Shown here: piece by piece, positions 1 through 6,716 of the stretch | Layout: each line of letters begins with the position of its first letter | Position numbering within the stretch: the stretch's first letter is position 1 | NCBI GenBank assembly: GCA_946479535.1 | Contig: CAMLGP010000057.1 | Location: 1 to 9,709, forward strand | Origin: an uncultured Bacteroidota bacterium | Lineage (GTDB): Bacteria; Bacteroidota; Bacteroidia; Chitinophagales; Chitinophagaceae | Direction of reading: 5' to 3' | Length of the DNA: 9,709 nt | Notes under the pieces: generated by a model | Database searches by the model: none | The model's input: the letters and a program-made list of their open reading frames with translations, nothing else | Told to the model about the DNA's origin: nothing | Program-made: the position numbers and the translations under genes

Positions 1-439
1 TTGTACTAACAAAGAATAAATTTCCTCCTGGCGTTTTTCCATCTGAAAAAGATCGTCCTCTTACCGCCATTGTAAAGAATTTGACACCTCGGCCTGGCAA
101 CCTTTCTCTTAATATCACCTCCTGTAGTGAGATCAGACCAATGCAGGCGATGATGACAATGAAATAAGCGAGCAATTTTCTTCGTTCAAAAAAACGGGGC
201 AGCAGATAATAATAGTTCAAATAGAAGAATCCGATTGGCAGCAGTTTGCTAAGGAATTCTGCATATAACAGCCTGCTATTGCTTACCCTTATTGGCAGGA
301 AAATAAGTGGTAATATGAAAAACAGGCACCAGGCCAGAATATGGATCAGCACAATGACTAATAGATGAGAAACATTCTTTGTTTTTTGTAATCCAAAGAG
401 CGTGAATAGAAAATTATTAATATTGCTCCGTCTGGCCAT
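1..439 (-). CDS. Sensor histidine kinase, LytS/YehU type, N-terminal fragment (partial)
   Basis: The frame is open from an ATG at 439 to the window edge, giving 146 N-terminal residues. What is seen is a hydrophobic membrane domain: segments near residues 25-50, 62-80 and 89-106, with a fourth beginning near 138. Residues 72-83 read FYLNYYYLLPRF and are followed by a basic loop (ERRK). That arrangement is typical of the membrane part of Bacteroidota LytS-family sensor kinases (His_kinase plus HATPase_c domains), which usually pair with a LytTR response regulator. The kinase core lies outside the window, so the assignment rests on the membrane domain alone. The ATG is chosen because a TAG lies eight codons upstream in frame. 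The gene begins 29 bases after the DUF4907 stop, so it is probably the third gene of the kelch-DUF4907 operon. Another multi-pass membrane protein is possible. Confidence 0.62.
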   Translation of the reverse strand, partial: MARRSNINNFLFTLFGLQKTKNVSHLLVIVLIHILAWCLFFILPLIFLPIRVSNSRLLYAEFLSKLLPIGFFYLNYYYLLPRFFERRKLLAYFIVIIACIGLISLQEVILRERLPGRGVKFFTMAVRGRSFSDGKTPGGNLFFVST

Positions 440-468
440 TCGCCCCAATGTTTTGATGTACTAATTAA

Positions 469-795
469 TTATTGCAAGAGCATTATGCGTTCAATCTCCG
501 GGCGGGAAAATGAAGGTGATTCACCTTTTTTTAATTTTGAGATGACCTCCCTTGCGGCTTCTTCTGCCTGTTCCCGGATCATGAAAGGTTTATTCCCTTC
601 GAGTGCAGGGATTGATTGCTGGTGAATAAATACACTATCCCTCACCAGGATATCATATCCCCAGCCTTCATTTACAGGATAGACCAAACTATTATAAGAA
701 GATTGCCGGTGTTTATTACAGGGGGAAATAATAATGGCAAAAGCAATAGCTACTGATAGTGCTATCACAATTATATTGTACTTTCTAGTCCCCAT
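469..795 (-). CDS. DUF4907 domain-containing protein, membrane-anchored
   Basis: This 108-residue protein has a short basic N-terminus, one hydrophobic segment (about residues 8-24) and a small soluble domain that should face the periplasm. The soluble part resembles DUF4907, a Bacteroidota family of unknown function: GWGYDILV at 44-51, an IHQ-x-SIPA motif at 57-64, GNKPF at 67-71, then a helix with alternating Glu/Ala and Lys leading into a Leu/Met-rich end. Cys26 follows a proline, which argues against a lipobox, so I read the N-terminus as a signal anchor or a type I signal peptide. Its start codon lies inside the end of the kelch gene (11-base overlap), so the two are probably translationally coupled. 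The family name comes from motif recall, not a database search. Confidence 0.75.
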   Translation of the reverse strand: MGTRKYNIIVIALSVAIAFAIIISPCNKHRQSSYNSLVYPVNEGWGYDILVRDSVFIHQQSIPALEGNKPFMIREQAEEAAREVISKLKKGESPSFSRPEIERIMLLQ

Positions 796-1810
796 CTACC
801 TTATCATCTTCAGGAAGTAATTCATAGCCATTATCAAATACCAGGGATCCGCTTCTGCCGGTAAAAACAAATCCCCTGTTATTTAAAGAAAAGGCAACAG
901 CTCCACTACGTGCCGTACCCTCAAAACCTGTTTTCTCCAGCCATCGATCTGTTGATGGATCATAACGCCAGGTAGCGCTGGTAATTGAACCATTTTCGCC
1001 GGTTGTGATATAGGCATAATTGCCCATTACGAATGCAACGCCGTTTTGCCTGGCTATCGTACCATAATCATCATCATAGGATTCATCGGAGTAATTATAG
1101 ATCCTGGTTTTCTCTGTCCATTTGTCGCTGGCGGCATCGTATGCATACATATCTTTTTGCACTTCACCATTATTAATGCCGGATAAAACATAAGGAATGT
1201 TATTGATCACGAATGCCATTGCAGCATATCTCTTATCACCCAGCACGCTTGCTTTTGCGTTCCAGGTATTGGATCCCGGATCATACTGCCACATATTATT
1301 CAATGCCTTGGTATCATAACCGCAGGCAATATATCCTTTACCACTGGAAGCAAATCCCACTGCATCATACCGGCCTCCACCCGGAAAATCCGCTTTACGT
1401 TCCCATTGATTGCTTACGGGATCAAAAGCCCAGAAATCACTAAGCCGGTTAACGCCATCATATCCGGTTCCTAAATATCCCTTGCCATCTATACTAAAAG
1501 CAACGGCTGAATTGCGTGCAGGAGCTTCATTGGGCAGATCAGCTTTTTGCTTCCAGGATCTTCTGTCGGGATCATATTCCCAGAGATCTTTAAATCGTTC
1601 GGTTGAAGTGGCACCAGTTCCAATATAGGCCAGATTGCCAATGGTGAAGGAGATGGATTCACTACGGGGATCTCCACCAAATACATCTGTTTTTTTCCAG
1701 TTACCGGTAACATCCTCATCATCACTGGTAGTTTTTTTACAGCCATAAGTAACTAATAGGGAAGAACCGATCAATAGACCGCCCAGCAGCCAGGCGTATG
1801 TTTTTCTCAT
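785..1810 (-). CDS. Kelch-repeat lipoprotein (six-bladed beta-propeller)
   Basis: The 341-residue product has a lipoprotein-type signal: Met-Arg-Lys, a hydrophobic stretch at 6-20, and Cys24 preceded by V-T-Y-G, a slightly relaxed lipobox. An acidic tail (SDDED at 29-33) follows. The rest is six kelch units starting near residues 49, 99, 147, 194, 254 and 301. They share an R-x-x-A/G-V-A-F strand, then (G/A)-Y-I/L-x-T-G, and end in YDP-x-x-x-x-W. The last unit is degenerate and lacks the final Trp. An acidic insert (about 239-249) separates blades 4 and 5. Kelch propellers are usually binding scaffolds, so an extracytoplasmic ligand- or protein-binding role is inferred; no enzyme active site is visible. 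The gene heads a leftward cluster with DUF4907 and a sensor kinase and ends in TAG inside the next gene. Confidence 0.88.
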   Translation of the reverse strand: MRKTYAWLLGGLLIGSSLLVTYGCKKTTSDDEDVTGNWKKTDVFGGDPRSESISFTIGNLAYIGTGATSTERFKDLWEYDPDRRSWKQKADLPNEAPARNSAVAFSIDGKGYLGTGYDGVNRLSDFWAFDPVSNQWERKADFPGGGRYDAVGFASSGKGYIACGYDTKALNNMWQYDPGSNTWNAKASVLGDKRYAAMAFVINNIPYVLSGINNGEVQKDMYAYDAASDKWTEKTRIYNYSDESYDDDYGTIARQNGVAFVMGNYAYITTGENGSITSATWRYDPSTDRWLEKTGFEGTARSGAVAFSLNNRGFVFTGRSGSLVFDNGYELLPEDDKVDGD

Positions 1811-2063
1811 AATAAATTTTTATAAAAATATTGGGTCATCTCCTGAAAGCTATCTTAAAATAGATGGATAAGCAGGTAACAGGGACAGATACTGCCTTTA
1901 AATCTATCAGGAGAAATGATGTGCATACGTTAATGTGATTTTAACAAAAACAGGATTATCGATGCAGGAATCCGGTTCGCAGATTAATAACAGGCATTAA
2001 TAGACTATAACAATTTGGCGGAGCGTCTCAGGAATATATTGCGATCCTTCAAATAAATGAGAA
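1811..2063. promoter_or_regulatory. Divergent intergenic region between the kelch and DUF4270 genes
   Basis: These 253 bases separate two divergently transcribed envelope genes, so both promoters should lie here. I found no clean match on either strand to the Bacteroidota pattern (TTTG near -33, TAnnTTTG near -7). The closest leftward candidates are one-mismatch versions such as TAGCTTTC and TAGATTTA, without a good upstream element. A spaced 8-base inverted repeat (1839-1846 and 1907-1914) lies on the kelch side and could be an operator or a leader structure. The bases just before the kelch ATG are nearly all A/T, as is common in leaders of this phylum. No open reading frame of note is present. 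Confidence 0.5.
1839..1914. repeat. Spaced inverted repeat TCTCCTGA / TCAGGAGA
   Basis: The arm at 1839-1846 (TCTCCTGA) is the exact reverse complement of the arm at 1907-1914 (TCAGGAGA), with 60 bases between them. With gaps allowed, similarity extends on both sides: CAT before the left arm matches the complement of ATG after the right arm, and short A/T-rich stretches agree inwards. It lies upstream of the kelch start. It could bind a dimeric regulator or form a stem in the kelch leader RNA. An 8-base match of this kind in a 253-base region can also arise by chance. Confidence 0.35.
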
Positions 2064-3392
2064 ATGAACTGCAATCGATCCGTAATTATTCTATTAGTGT
2101 TAACTGCCCATCTGGTCACAGTTTCCTGTACAAGAAATGAGATTGAATTTGGTACGGTGCCAGAAAGTAATTATTCGCATCTTGTTTATATAGATAGCGT
2201 GGGTATTCAGCAATCCACCGTTATTACCGATTCATTTGAAACCGGAAGTGCTACAACCTTATTGATGGGAAGATATAAAGATCCTTACCTGGGTGTCATT
2301 ACGGCAAGACCATTCTTTCAAATGGAAAAACCTTTAGTAATTCCGGAACTGGCAACAGGAACTGTTTATGATTCACTGGCACTGATCATTAGGCTGAATG
2401 ATTATTATTATGGTGATACCAGCAGGGTGCAGACTATTTATGTGCATCAGTTGGCACAAACCATTATTACAGGTTATGCTGGCAGGCTATACAATACAAG
2501 CTCCACAGATATTAACTCTGTTCCAATAGGAAGCAGGAGTATGCGAATACGGCCTCTAACGGACGATTCAATCATTATTCGTCTTGAAGATAGTAAGGGA
2601 ATAGAGTTGTTTGAACTGCTAAAACAGCAGGCATCTGAGATCACTAACTATGATAATTTTTTGACCTATTTCAAAGGACTTTCACTGAGTACGGGTGATG
2701 GAGATACTACTGCAGTATTCGGATTGCAGACAGGAACTAATGTGGTGATGAGATTATATTATCATACCAATACCCCTTTTAATATAAATAGTTTCCTGGA
2801 TTTCTCTTCCATAGCAAATACATTAACCTATAACCAGGTCAGAGCAGATCGCACAGGTACGGGGATCATTTCAACCACGCCAGGAGTTTCAGAACTTCCT
2901 TCTTCCCAGACAGCGGGTTACTCCTTTTCACAATTGGGGACAGGGCTGGCATGCAAGATCAGCTTCCCGGGATTACGGGGCATTCTGTTGACCAACCAGT
3001 ATCTTAAATTATTAAAAGCAGAATTGATCCTTAGACCGGCTGATTATTCGTTTGACAAAGGGAAATACCGGTTGCCGGAAACTATAGAACTGGTGTCTAC
3101 CAATGCCAGTAATATCAATGAAGGATCGATACCTGATTCAACAGGTAATGGGGTGCTATATGCCAACCCGGTGATCGATGAAATTTATGGGAAGAATAAT
3201 TATTACCGGTTCAATCTCACTGCCTATATTGAACATTTGCTGACTACTCCGGGCAGCGAGGATTTTGCGCTATATGTTCAGCCAACGTTCACGGCTTCGC
3301 AACCAGATGTTACCCGGTTCATAATGGGAGGCAGCTCCCATAACGGGTTTGTAAGTCAGTTACAATTGTCTGTCTTAACCATCAACAAATAA
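2064..3392 (+). CDS. DUF4270 family lipoprotein
   Basis: The 442-residue product begins with a lipoprotein signal: a hydrophobic stretch at about 7-20, then V-T-V-S-C with the predicted lipidated Cys22. The N-terminal region carries features I associate with DUF4270, a Bacteroidota envelope family of unknown function: YIDSVGIQQSTV-x-TDSF at about 42-58, then LLMGRYKDPYLG at 66-77 and an ITARPFFQ stretch (79-86). The remainder is rich in beta-prone segments, with a long middle domain and a C-terminal part ending in QLQLSVLTINK. No catalytic motif is seen. The ATG at 2064 is chosen because it gives a good signal peptide; an ATG at 2057 is in another frame. The next gene starts 2 bases after the stop, so the two form one operon and may work as a lipoprotein/barrel pair. 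Confidence 0.83.
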   Translation: MNCNRSVIILLVLTAHLVTVSCTRNEIEFGTVPESNYSHLVYIDSVGIQQSTVITDSFETGSATTLLMGRYKDPYLGVITARPFFQMEKPLVIPELATGTVYDSLALIIRLNDYYYGDTSRVQTIYVHQLAQTIITGYAGRLYNTSSTDINSVPIGSRSMRIRPLTDDSIIIRLEDSKGIELFELLKQQASEITNYDNFLTYFKGLSLSTGDGDTTAVFGLQTGTNVVMRLYYHTNTPFNINSFLDFSSIANTLTYNQVRADRTGTGIISTTPGVSELPSSQTAGYSFSQLGTGLACKISFPGLRGILLTNQYLKLLKAELILRPADYSFDKGKYRLPETIELVSTNASNINEGSIPDSTGNGVLYANPVIDEIYGKNNYYRFNLTAYIEHLLTTPGSEDFALYVQPTFTASQPDVTRFIMGGSSHNGFVSQLQLSVLTINK

Positions 3393-3394
3393 TT

Positions 3395-4654
3395 ATGGCA
3401 TCAAATAATAAGATAAGTATATCATTGTGCGTATCTGGTTTGTTAGTTGTATTGAATGTCTGTTCCCAGAACATGAACAATCCCTATTCTGTATATGGGA
3501 TCGGGGATATTGATTTTAAGGCCTATAATCGTACCAGTGGCATGGGAGGAACAGGGCTTGCCATAAGATCTGGTGTGGCATTTATTGATAATAACCCGGC
3601 TGCCATCAGTGGGTTACCGAGAAGTTTTTACCTGGCGCATATATCAATGACAGGAAAAACTTCCACTTATTCTGGTGAACCTATTAATGCTGATAATAGT
3701 AAAAACAAGGATATGTGGATTAAGCGTTTTGAATTAGGAGTAAAAATCAATGGGTGGTGGGCCAGCAGCATTGGCTTTGGCCAGTTCAGCAATGTGAATT
3801 ACAAATTCAGGGGCAATAAATTTATTGAAGGCAGCTCTATCAGTTATGAGACTTCCATGGAAGGGGATGGGGGTTTGAATGATTATCACTGGACAAATGC
3901 TTTTTCTTTAGGCAAACATCTGTCACTTGGGATCAAATCATCGTTTATTGCAGGAAGTATCAATCAGTCGGAGATACTGGGTGATCCCATTTTGCTCAAT
4001 ACACTTACAACAAAGCAGCAGGATTATATGAGCCAGTTTGTATTTACCGGAGGATTGATCTATGAGATTCCTGTGAACAAGCGATGGGATTTTTCCCTTG
4101 GCGGTAAATATTCGCCAGAGCAGAAATTTTCAGCAGAGCGCACATTGACGGTTATGGAAGGAGACCAGTTGATCAGGGAAGATGTATTTACAAAAGCGGA
4201 CCGGTTTTCATTGCCTCAGACAATAGCCGGAGGCATTTCCTTCAGGCATAATAAGAAAACAACGTTGGCGCTTGATTATACACATGAAGACTGGTCTGCA
4301 TTAATGATCAAAAGCACTGGCTGGCAAATGATCAATAATGACAGGCTAACAGGAGGAGTTGAATTTTCCGGGTTCAGGAATAAGCAGGGGAAAGAAGTAG
4401 ACTACAAGTTTTTTCAGTTAGGTGGATTTTATAATACCGGCTATTTGCAGATCAGGAATAAACCAGTCAGGGAATATGGGTTTACATTAGGAACTGGCGG
4501 ACTGATCGGCAATGGGCTGGTCTATACACTTTCCGGTGAAGTAGGAGTTAAGGGGACCACTCAGTCCAAACTGATCAAAGAAACCTATTTTGGATTGACG
4601 CTTAATCTTACTTACACTGATTTGCTATTCAGCAAGGGAAGAAAATATGATTGA
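3395..4654 (+). CDS. Outer-membrane beta-barrel protein with NNPYS-x-YGIGD N-terminus
   Basis: The 419-residue product has a type I signal peptide (hydrophobic 9-22, likely cleavage after VCS at 24) followed at once by NNPYSVYGIGD (28-38), a hallmark of a Bacteroidota outer-membrane protein group distantly like OmpP1/FadL transporters. After a Gly-rich stretch (SGMGGTGLAI) come the features of a barrel: alternating polar and aromatic strands with short turns, for example WWASSIGFGQF, LALDYTHEDW and FGLTLNLTYTDLLF. The C-terminus KGRKYD also fits the group. It is presumably a pore or a docking barrel in the outer membrane; the substrate is unknown. The 2-base gap from the DUF4270 stop implies translational coupling. 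Its stop lies only 8 bases from that of the convergent gene. Confidence 0.8.
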   Translation: MASNNKISISLCVSGLLVVLNVCSQNMNNPYSVYGIGDIDFKAYNRTSGMGGTGLAIRSGVAFIDNNPAAISGLPRSFYLAHISMTGKTSTYSGEPINADNSKNKDMWIKRFELGVKINGWWASSIGFGQFSNVNYKFRGNKFIEGSSISYETSMEGDGGLNDYHWTNAFSLGKHLSLGIKSSFIAGSINQSEILGDPILLNTLTTKQQDYMSQFVFTGGLIYEIPVNKRWDFSLGGKYSPEQKFSAERTLTVMEGDQLIREDVFTKADRFSLPQTIAGGISFRHNKKTTLALDYTHEDWSALMIKSTGWQMINNDRLTGGVEFSGFRNKQGKEVDYKFFQLGGFYNTGYLQIRNKPVREYGFTLGTGGLIGNGLVYTLSGEVGVKGTTQSKLIKETYFGLTLNLTYTDLLFSKGRKYD

Positions 4655-4662
4655 TGATCTGA

Positions 4663-5571
4663 TCATTTTATCTTTTCTCTGAATACCCAACTGACCTTTA
4701 GTTGAATGGTAAAAAATGCATCATTGTGTTTATAATCTCCACGTGCAGTTCCTTCCTGGATATTGGAACCAGGCGGAAGGTTCCTGATCCTGCAGTACAA
4801 CTGTTTCGCCAATTCAGCCTGTGCGGGTGATAAGTATTTATCGAAAAGAGTGGGATCGATGTATATGGTGCTAACATCATCCAGATAATCAGTGAAAAGA
4901 AGACGGTGAAGTATTTCGAATCGTGTATTGAGGCAGGCGCTGAGTTCGTATTTGATACCAAATCCAACAGGAATATTGAGTTGCTGAAGTTGATAGGTTT
5001 TATGTCTGGAATATTCCGGGAATCCCTGTCCTTCCAAACGCAGAGGCTTTAAATCATACCAGGTTCCATTCAGGCTTGCCTGTGGGTTGAACCAGAAATA
5101 CCCGATGCCTGCAATTACATAGGGCGACCAAAAAGATATCTTATCTATCTTATTAAATGAGAACGGATAAAATTCCGAAGTAAGCTGGATCTCTGTGATA
5201 TTGGAGCGGAAGCCGAGGTTACGCCCATATCGCTGGGTGGGATCACTCTGTGGGCTTTTCAGGAGACTATCATAAGAGGAGATCTTACCGGAAGTAACTT
5301 CTAATCTTAAACCCAAGATTTCTTTGAGTAAGCCAGCAAAAAAGACGCTATAAGAAGGCCGGGAAACGGACCAGTTGAGATCTTTTAAAAAGGTTCTTCC
5401 ATTCCCTTTTATTCCACCCAGGTCTGTGAGGCTGTTCATAACCCCACCGGAACAGCCACCCTCTAAAACAAAATTGCCGGCATAATACCGGTCATTATAA
5501 AAGTAAAACTGAGCTTCGGTTTTCAATACCCCATATCCAATCAGCCACAATGCCATCCACCACCGTATCAT
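4663..5571 (-). CDS. Outer-membrane beta-barrel protein (DUF6089-like)
   Basis: The 302-residue product has a short cleavable signal (MIRWWMALWLIGYGVLKTEA, cleavage likely before QFYFYN). It then shows features of a small barrel: a conserved-looking start (GVMNSLTDLGGIKGNG at about 43-58), repeated amphipathic beta strands with many Tyr, Phe and Trp, YVIAGIGYFWFNPQA in the middle, and AFFTIQLKVSWVF at the C-terminus. I recognise this as a Bacteroidota outer-membrane beta-barrel family close to DUF6089, but function and partner are unknown. The ATG at 5571 is the only start giving a signal peptide. It lies downstream of nth with a 75-base gap that could hold its own promoter. Its end is convergent with the preceding rightward operon. 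Confidence 0.68.
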   Translation of the reverse strand: MIRWWMALWLIGYGVLKTEAQFYFYNDRYYAGNFVLEGGCSGGVMNSLTDLGGIKGNGRTFLKDLNWSVSRPSYSVFFAGLLKEILGLRLEVTSGKISSYDSLLKSPQSDPTQRYGRNLGFRSNITEIQLTSEFYPFSFNKIDKISFWSPYVIAGIGYFWFNPQASLNGTWYDLKPLRLEGQGFPEYSRHKTYQLQQLNIPVGFGIKYELSACLNTRFEILHRLLFTDYLDDVSTIYIDPTLFDKYLSPAQAELAKQLYCRIRNLPPGSNIQEGTARGDYKHNDAFFTIQLKVSWVFREKIK

Positions 5572-5646
5572 TTCCCATCAATTTTAAAAGGTGCTACTAA
5601 CCAGGTTAACAATCGAATCAAGGTGGTAAATTTACGATTACCTGAG

Positions 5647-6315
5647 TTAGTCTAGAAAAGGAAATTCATCTTTTATTTTGTGAAAATAACGGCAGACAGG
5701 GCGCAGACCGCATTCAGCACATTTGGGATTTCTGGCAACACATACATACCGGCCATGCAATATCAGCCAGTGATGTGCCTTATGAATCAACTCCCTCGGA
5801 AAATTCTTTATTAATTCCTTTTCAACTGCTAATGGAGTGGACGCTGTTTGTGGAACTAAACCGATCCTTTTGCTCACTCTGAACACATGAGTGTCTACTG
5901 CCATATTAGGCTGCTCATCTATTACTGAAGTAATAACATTGGCTGTTTTTCTGCCCACACCTGGTAACCGCATAAGCTCTTCAATGGTCATTGGGATCTT
6001 TCCACCGAAATCCTTTATCACCATCTGGGCCATACCAATGAGGTGCTTTGTTTTGTTATTGGGATAGGAAATACTTTTGATATAAGGAAATAGCTGATCG
6101 AAGCTCGCTTTGCTTAATGCTTTTACATCCGGGTATTTGTCAAAGATTGCCGGAGTGGTCATGTTCACTCGTTTATCTGTGCATTGTGCAGAAAGAATAA
6201 CAGCTACCAGTAACTGATAAGGATTATCATAAACCAGTTCGGTTTCAGCTTCAGGTACATTCTTCTCGAAATAATCAATGACAAAACGGTAACGCTCTTT
6301 ACGGGTCGGGGGCAT
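5647..6315 (-). CDS. nth: Endonuclease III (DNA glycosylase / AP lyase)
   Basis: The 222-residue product has the length and all landmarks of Nth. It removes oxidised pyrimidines from DNA in base excision repair and cleaves the abasic site. The helix-hairpin-helix LPGVGRKTAN (117-126) carries the Schiff-base lysine K123 (E. coli K120 equivalent). The conserved aspartate is D141 in AVDTHVFRV (E. coli D138). The [4Fe-4S] cluster ligands C192, C199, C202 and C208 show the exact C-x6-C-x2-C-x5-C spacing. The N-terminal LLVAVILSAQCTDKRVN (35-51) is the usual family block. The start is right for the family. An intrinsic terminator ends about 16-22 bases upstream of this ATG, so transcription must come from a nearby promoter or read-through. 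The 302-residue barrel gene lies downstream. Confidence 0.97.
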   Translation of the reverse strand: MPPTRKERYRFVIDYFEKNVPEAETELVYDNPYQLLVAVILSAQCTDKRVNMTTPAIFDKYPDVKALSKASFDQLFPYIKSISYPNNKTKHLIGMAQMVIKDFGGKIPMTIEELMRLPGVGRKTANVITSVIDEQPNMAVDTHVFRVSKRIGLVPQTASTPLAVEKELIKNFPRELIHKAHHWLILHGRYVCVARNPKCAECGLRPVCRYFHKIKDEFPFLD

Positions 6316-6330
6316 TAATAACTATTAAAA

Positions 6331-6360
6331 ATAAAAAAGCATCTACCAAAGGTAGATGCT
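6331..6360 (-). terminator. Intrinsic terminator after the 77-residue protein gene
   Basis: The arms at 6338-6347 and 6351-6360 are perfect 10-base complements (AGCATCTACC / GGTAGATGCT) around a 3-base loop. Read on the minus strand, the hairpin is followed directly by TTTTTTATTTTTAAT. That makes a classic rho-independent terminator for the leftward gene ending at 6385. It stands just before the nth start codon (6315). Confidence 0.85.
6347..6354 (-). promoter_or_regulatory. Possible nth promoter -7 element (TACCTTTG)
   Basis: On the minus strand these bases read TACCTTTG, an exact match to the Bacteroidota -7 consensus TAnnTTTG. They span the loop of the terminator hairpin. A start site about 7 bases downstream would give nth a leader of roughly 25 bases. 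No convincing TTTG element is present at about -33, so this is a weak call that rests on one motif and on the need for a promoter here. Confidence 0.28.
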
Positions 6361-6384
6361 AAAGAGTTAAGAGGAACTTACGGA

Positions 6385-6618
6385 TCATTCTACCTCTTCT
6401 GCCCATTTTTCACGGGCATAAGCGAGAACGTTTAGAACAACTTCTGTTCTAGGAGTTTCACGGATCTGATCTAATCTCTCCATAGAGGTCTTTAAAACAG
6501 CCAGCTTCTCCCGTAGAGTCCAATCATGTTTAAGAGCCTCTGCAATAGCAGCGGTTTCCTTGGTCGAGGTTTCTTTATACAGATACTGTAAAAGGTGCTC
6601 GGGGGTAAATTTTGTCAT
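6385..6618 (-). CDS. Small conserved-looking hypothetical protein (77 aa)
   Basis: I do not recognise a named family. From the ATG at 6618 the product has 77 residues, is predicted mostly helical and is rich in charged residues. Its start, KFTPEHLLQYLYKETS, resembles the first helix of zinc-binding anti-sigma factor domains, where a helix of this kind precedes the zinc ligands. This protein has no cysteine, so no zinc site is possible and that likeness may be superficial. The frame can be extended to a TTG at 6639 (84 residues), but the ATG gives a more natural N-terminus. No signal peptide or membrane segment is present, so it is cytoplasmic. It is followed by a strong terminator and preceded by a weaker candidate terminator, so it may be a single-gene transcript between ftsB and nth. 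Confidence 0.72.
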   Translation of the reverse strand: MTKFTPEHLLQYLYKETSTKETAAIAEALKHDWTLREKLAVLKTSMERLDQIRETPRTEVVLNVLAYAREKWAEEVE

Positions 6619-6675
6619 TGGCAACCCATTGATGTCCAAAATGTTAAGTGTCCAGATGGTAATGTAATGTCCTTT

Positions 6676-6695
6676 ATAAAAACGTCAGTCTGACG
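6676..6695 (-). terminator. Possible weak terminator after the FtsB/DivIC-like gene
   Basis: The bases at 6683-6695 (CGTCAGTCTGACG) are a palindrome with a single central base. In RNA this would form a short stem of about 4-5 pairs. On the minus strand it is followed by TTTTTAT, and it lies 22 bases after the stop of the ftsB-like gene. The position fits a terminator, but the stem is short, so the call is tentative. Confidence 0.38.
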
Positions 6696-6716
6696 AGGAT
6701 ATTGTGCTGATTTTGG

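Noticed and set aside
718..720. Cys26 of the DUF4907 protein as a lipidation site
   Set aside because: It is preceded by proline at -1, which does not fit a lipobox.
4654..4666. ATGATCTGATCAT palindrome between the two convergent stops as a bidirectional terminator
   Set aside because: The usable stem is only about 4 A/T-rich pairs and the T-tract is poor on both strands.
5626..5635. GTAAATTTAC palindrome between nth and the barrel gene as an operator or promoter
   Set aside because: A single short A/T-rich palindrome. The TAAATTTA inside it is one mismatch from the -7 consensus but lacks a partner element.
6619..6639. TTG start adding seven residues to the 77-residue protein
   Set aside because: The added residues are unremarkable, and ATG at 6618 gives the more natural N-terminus.
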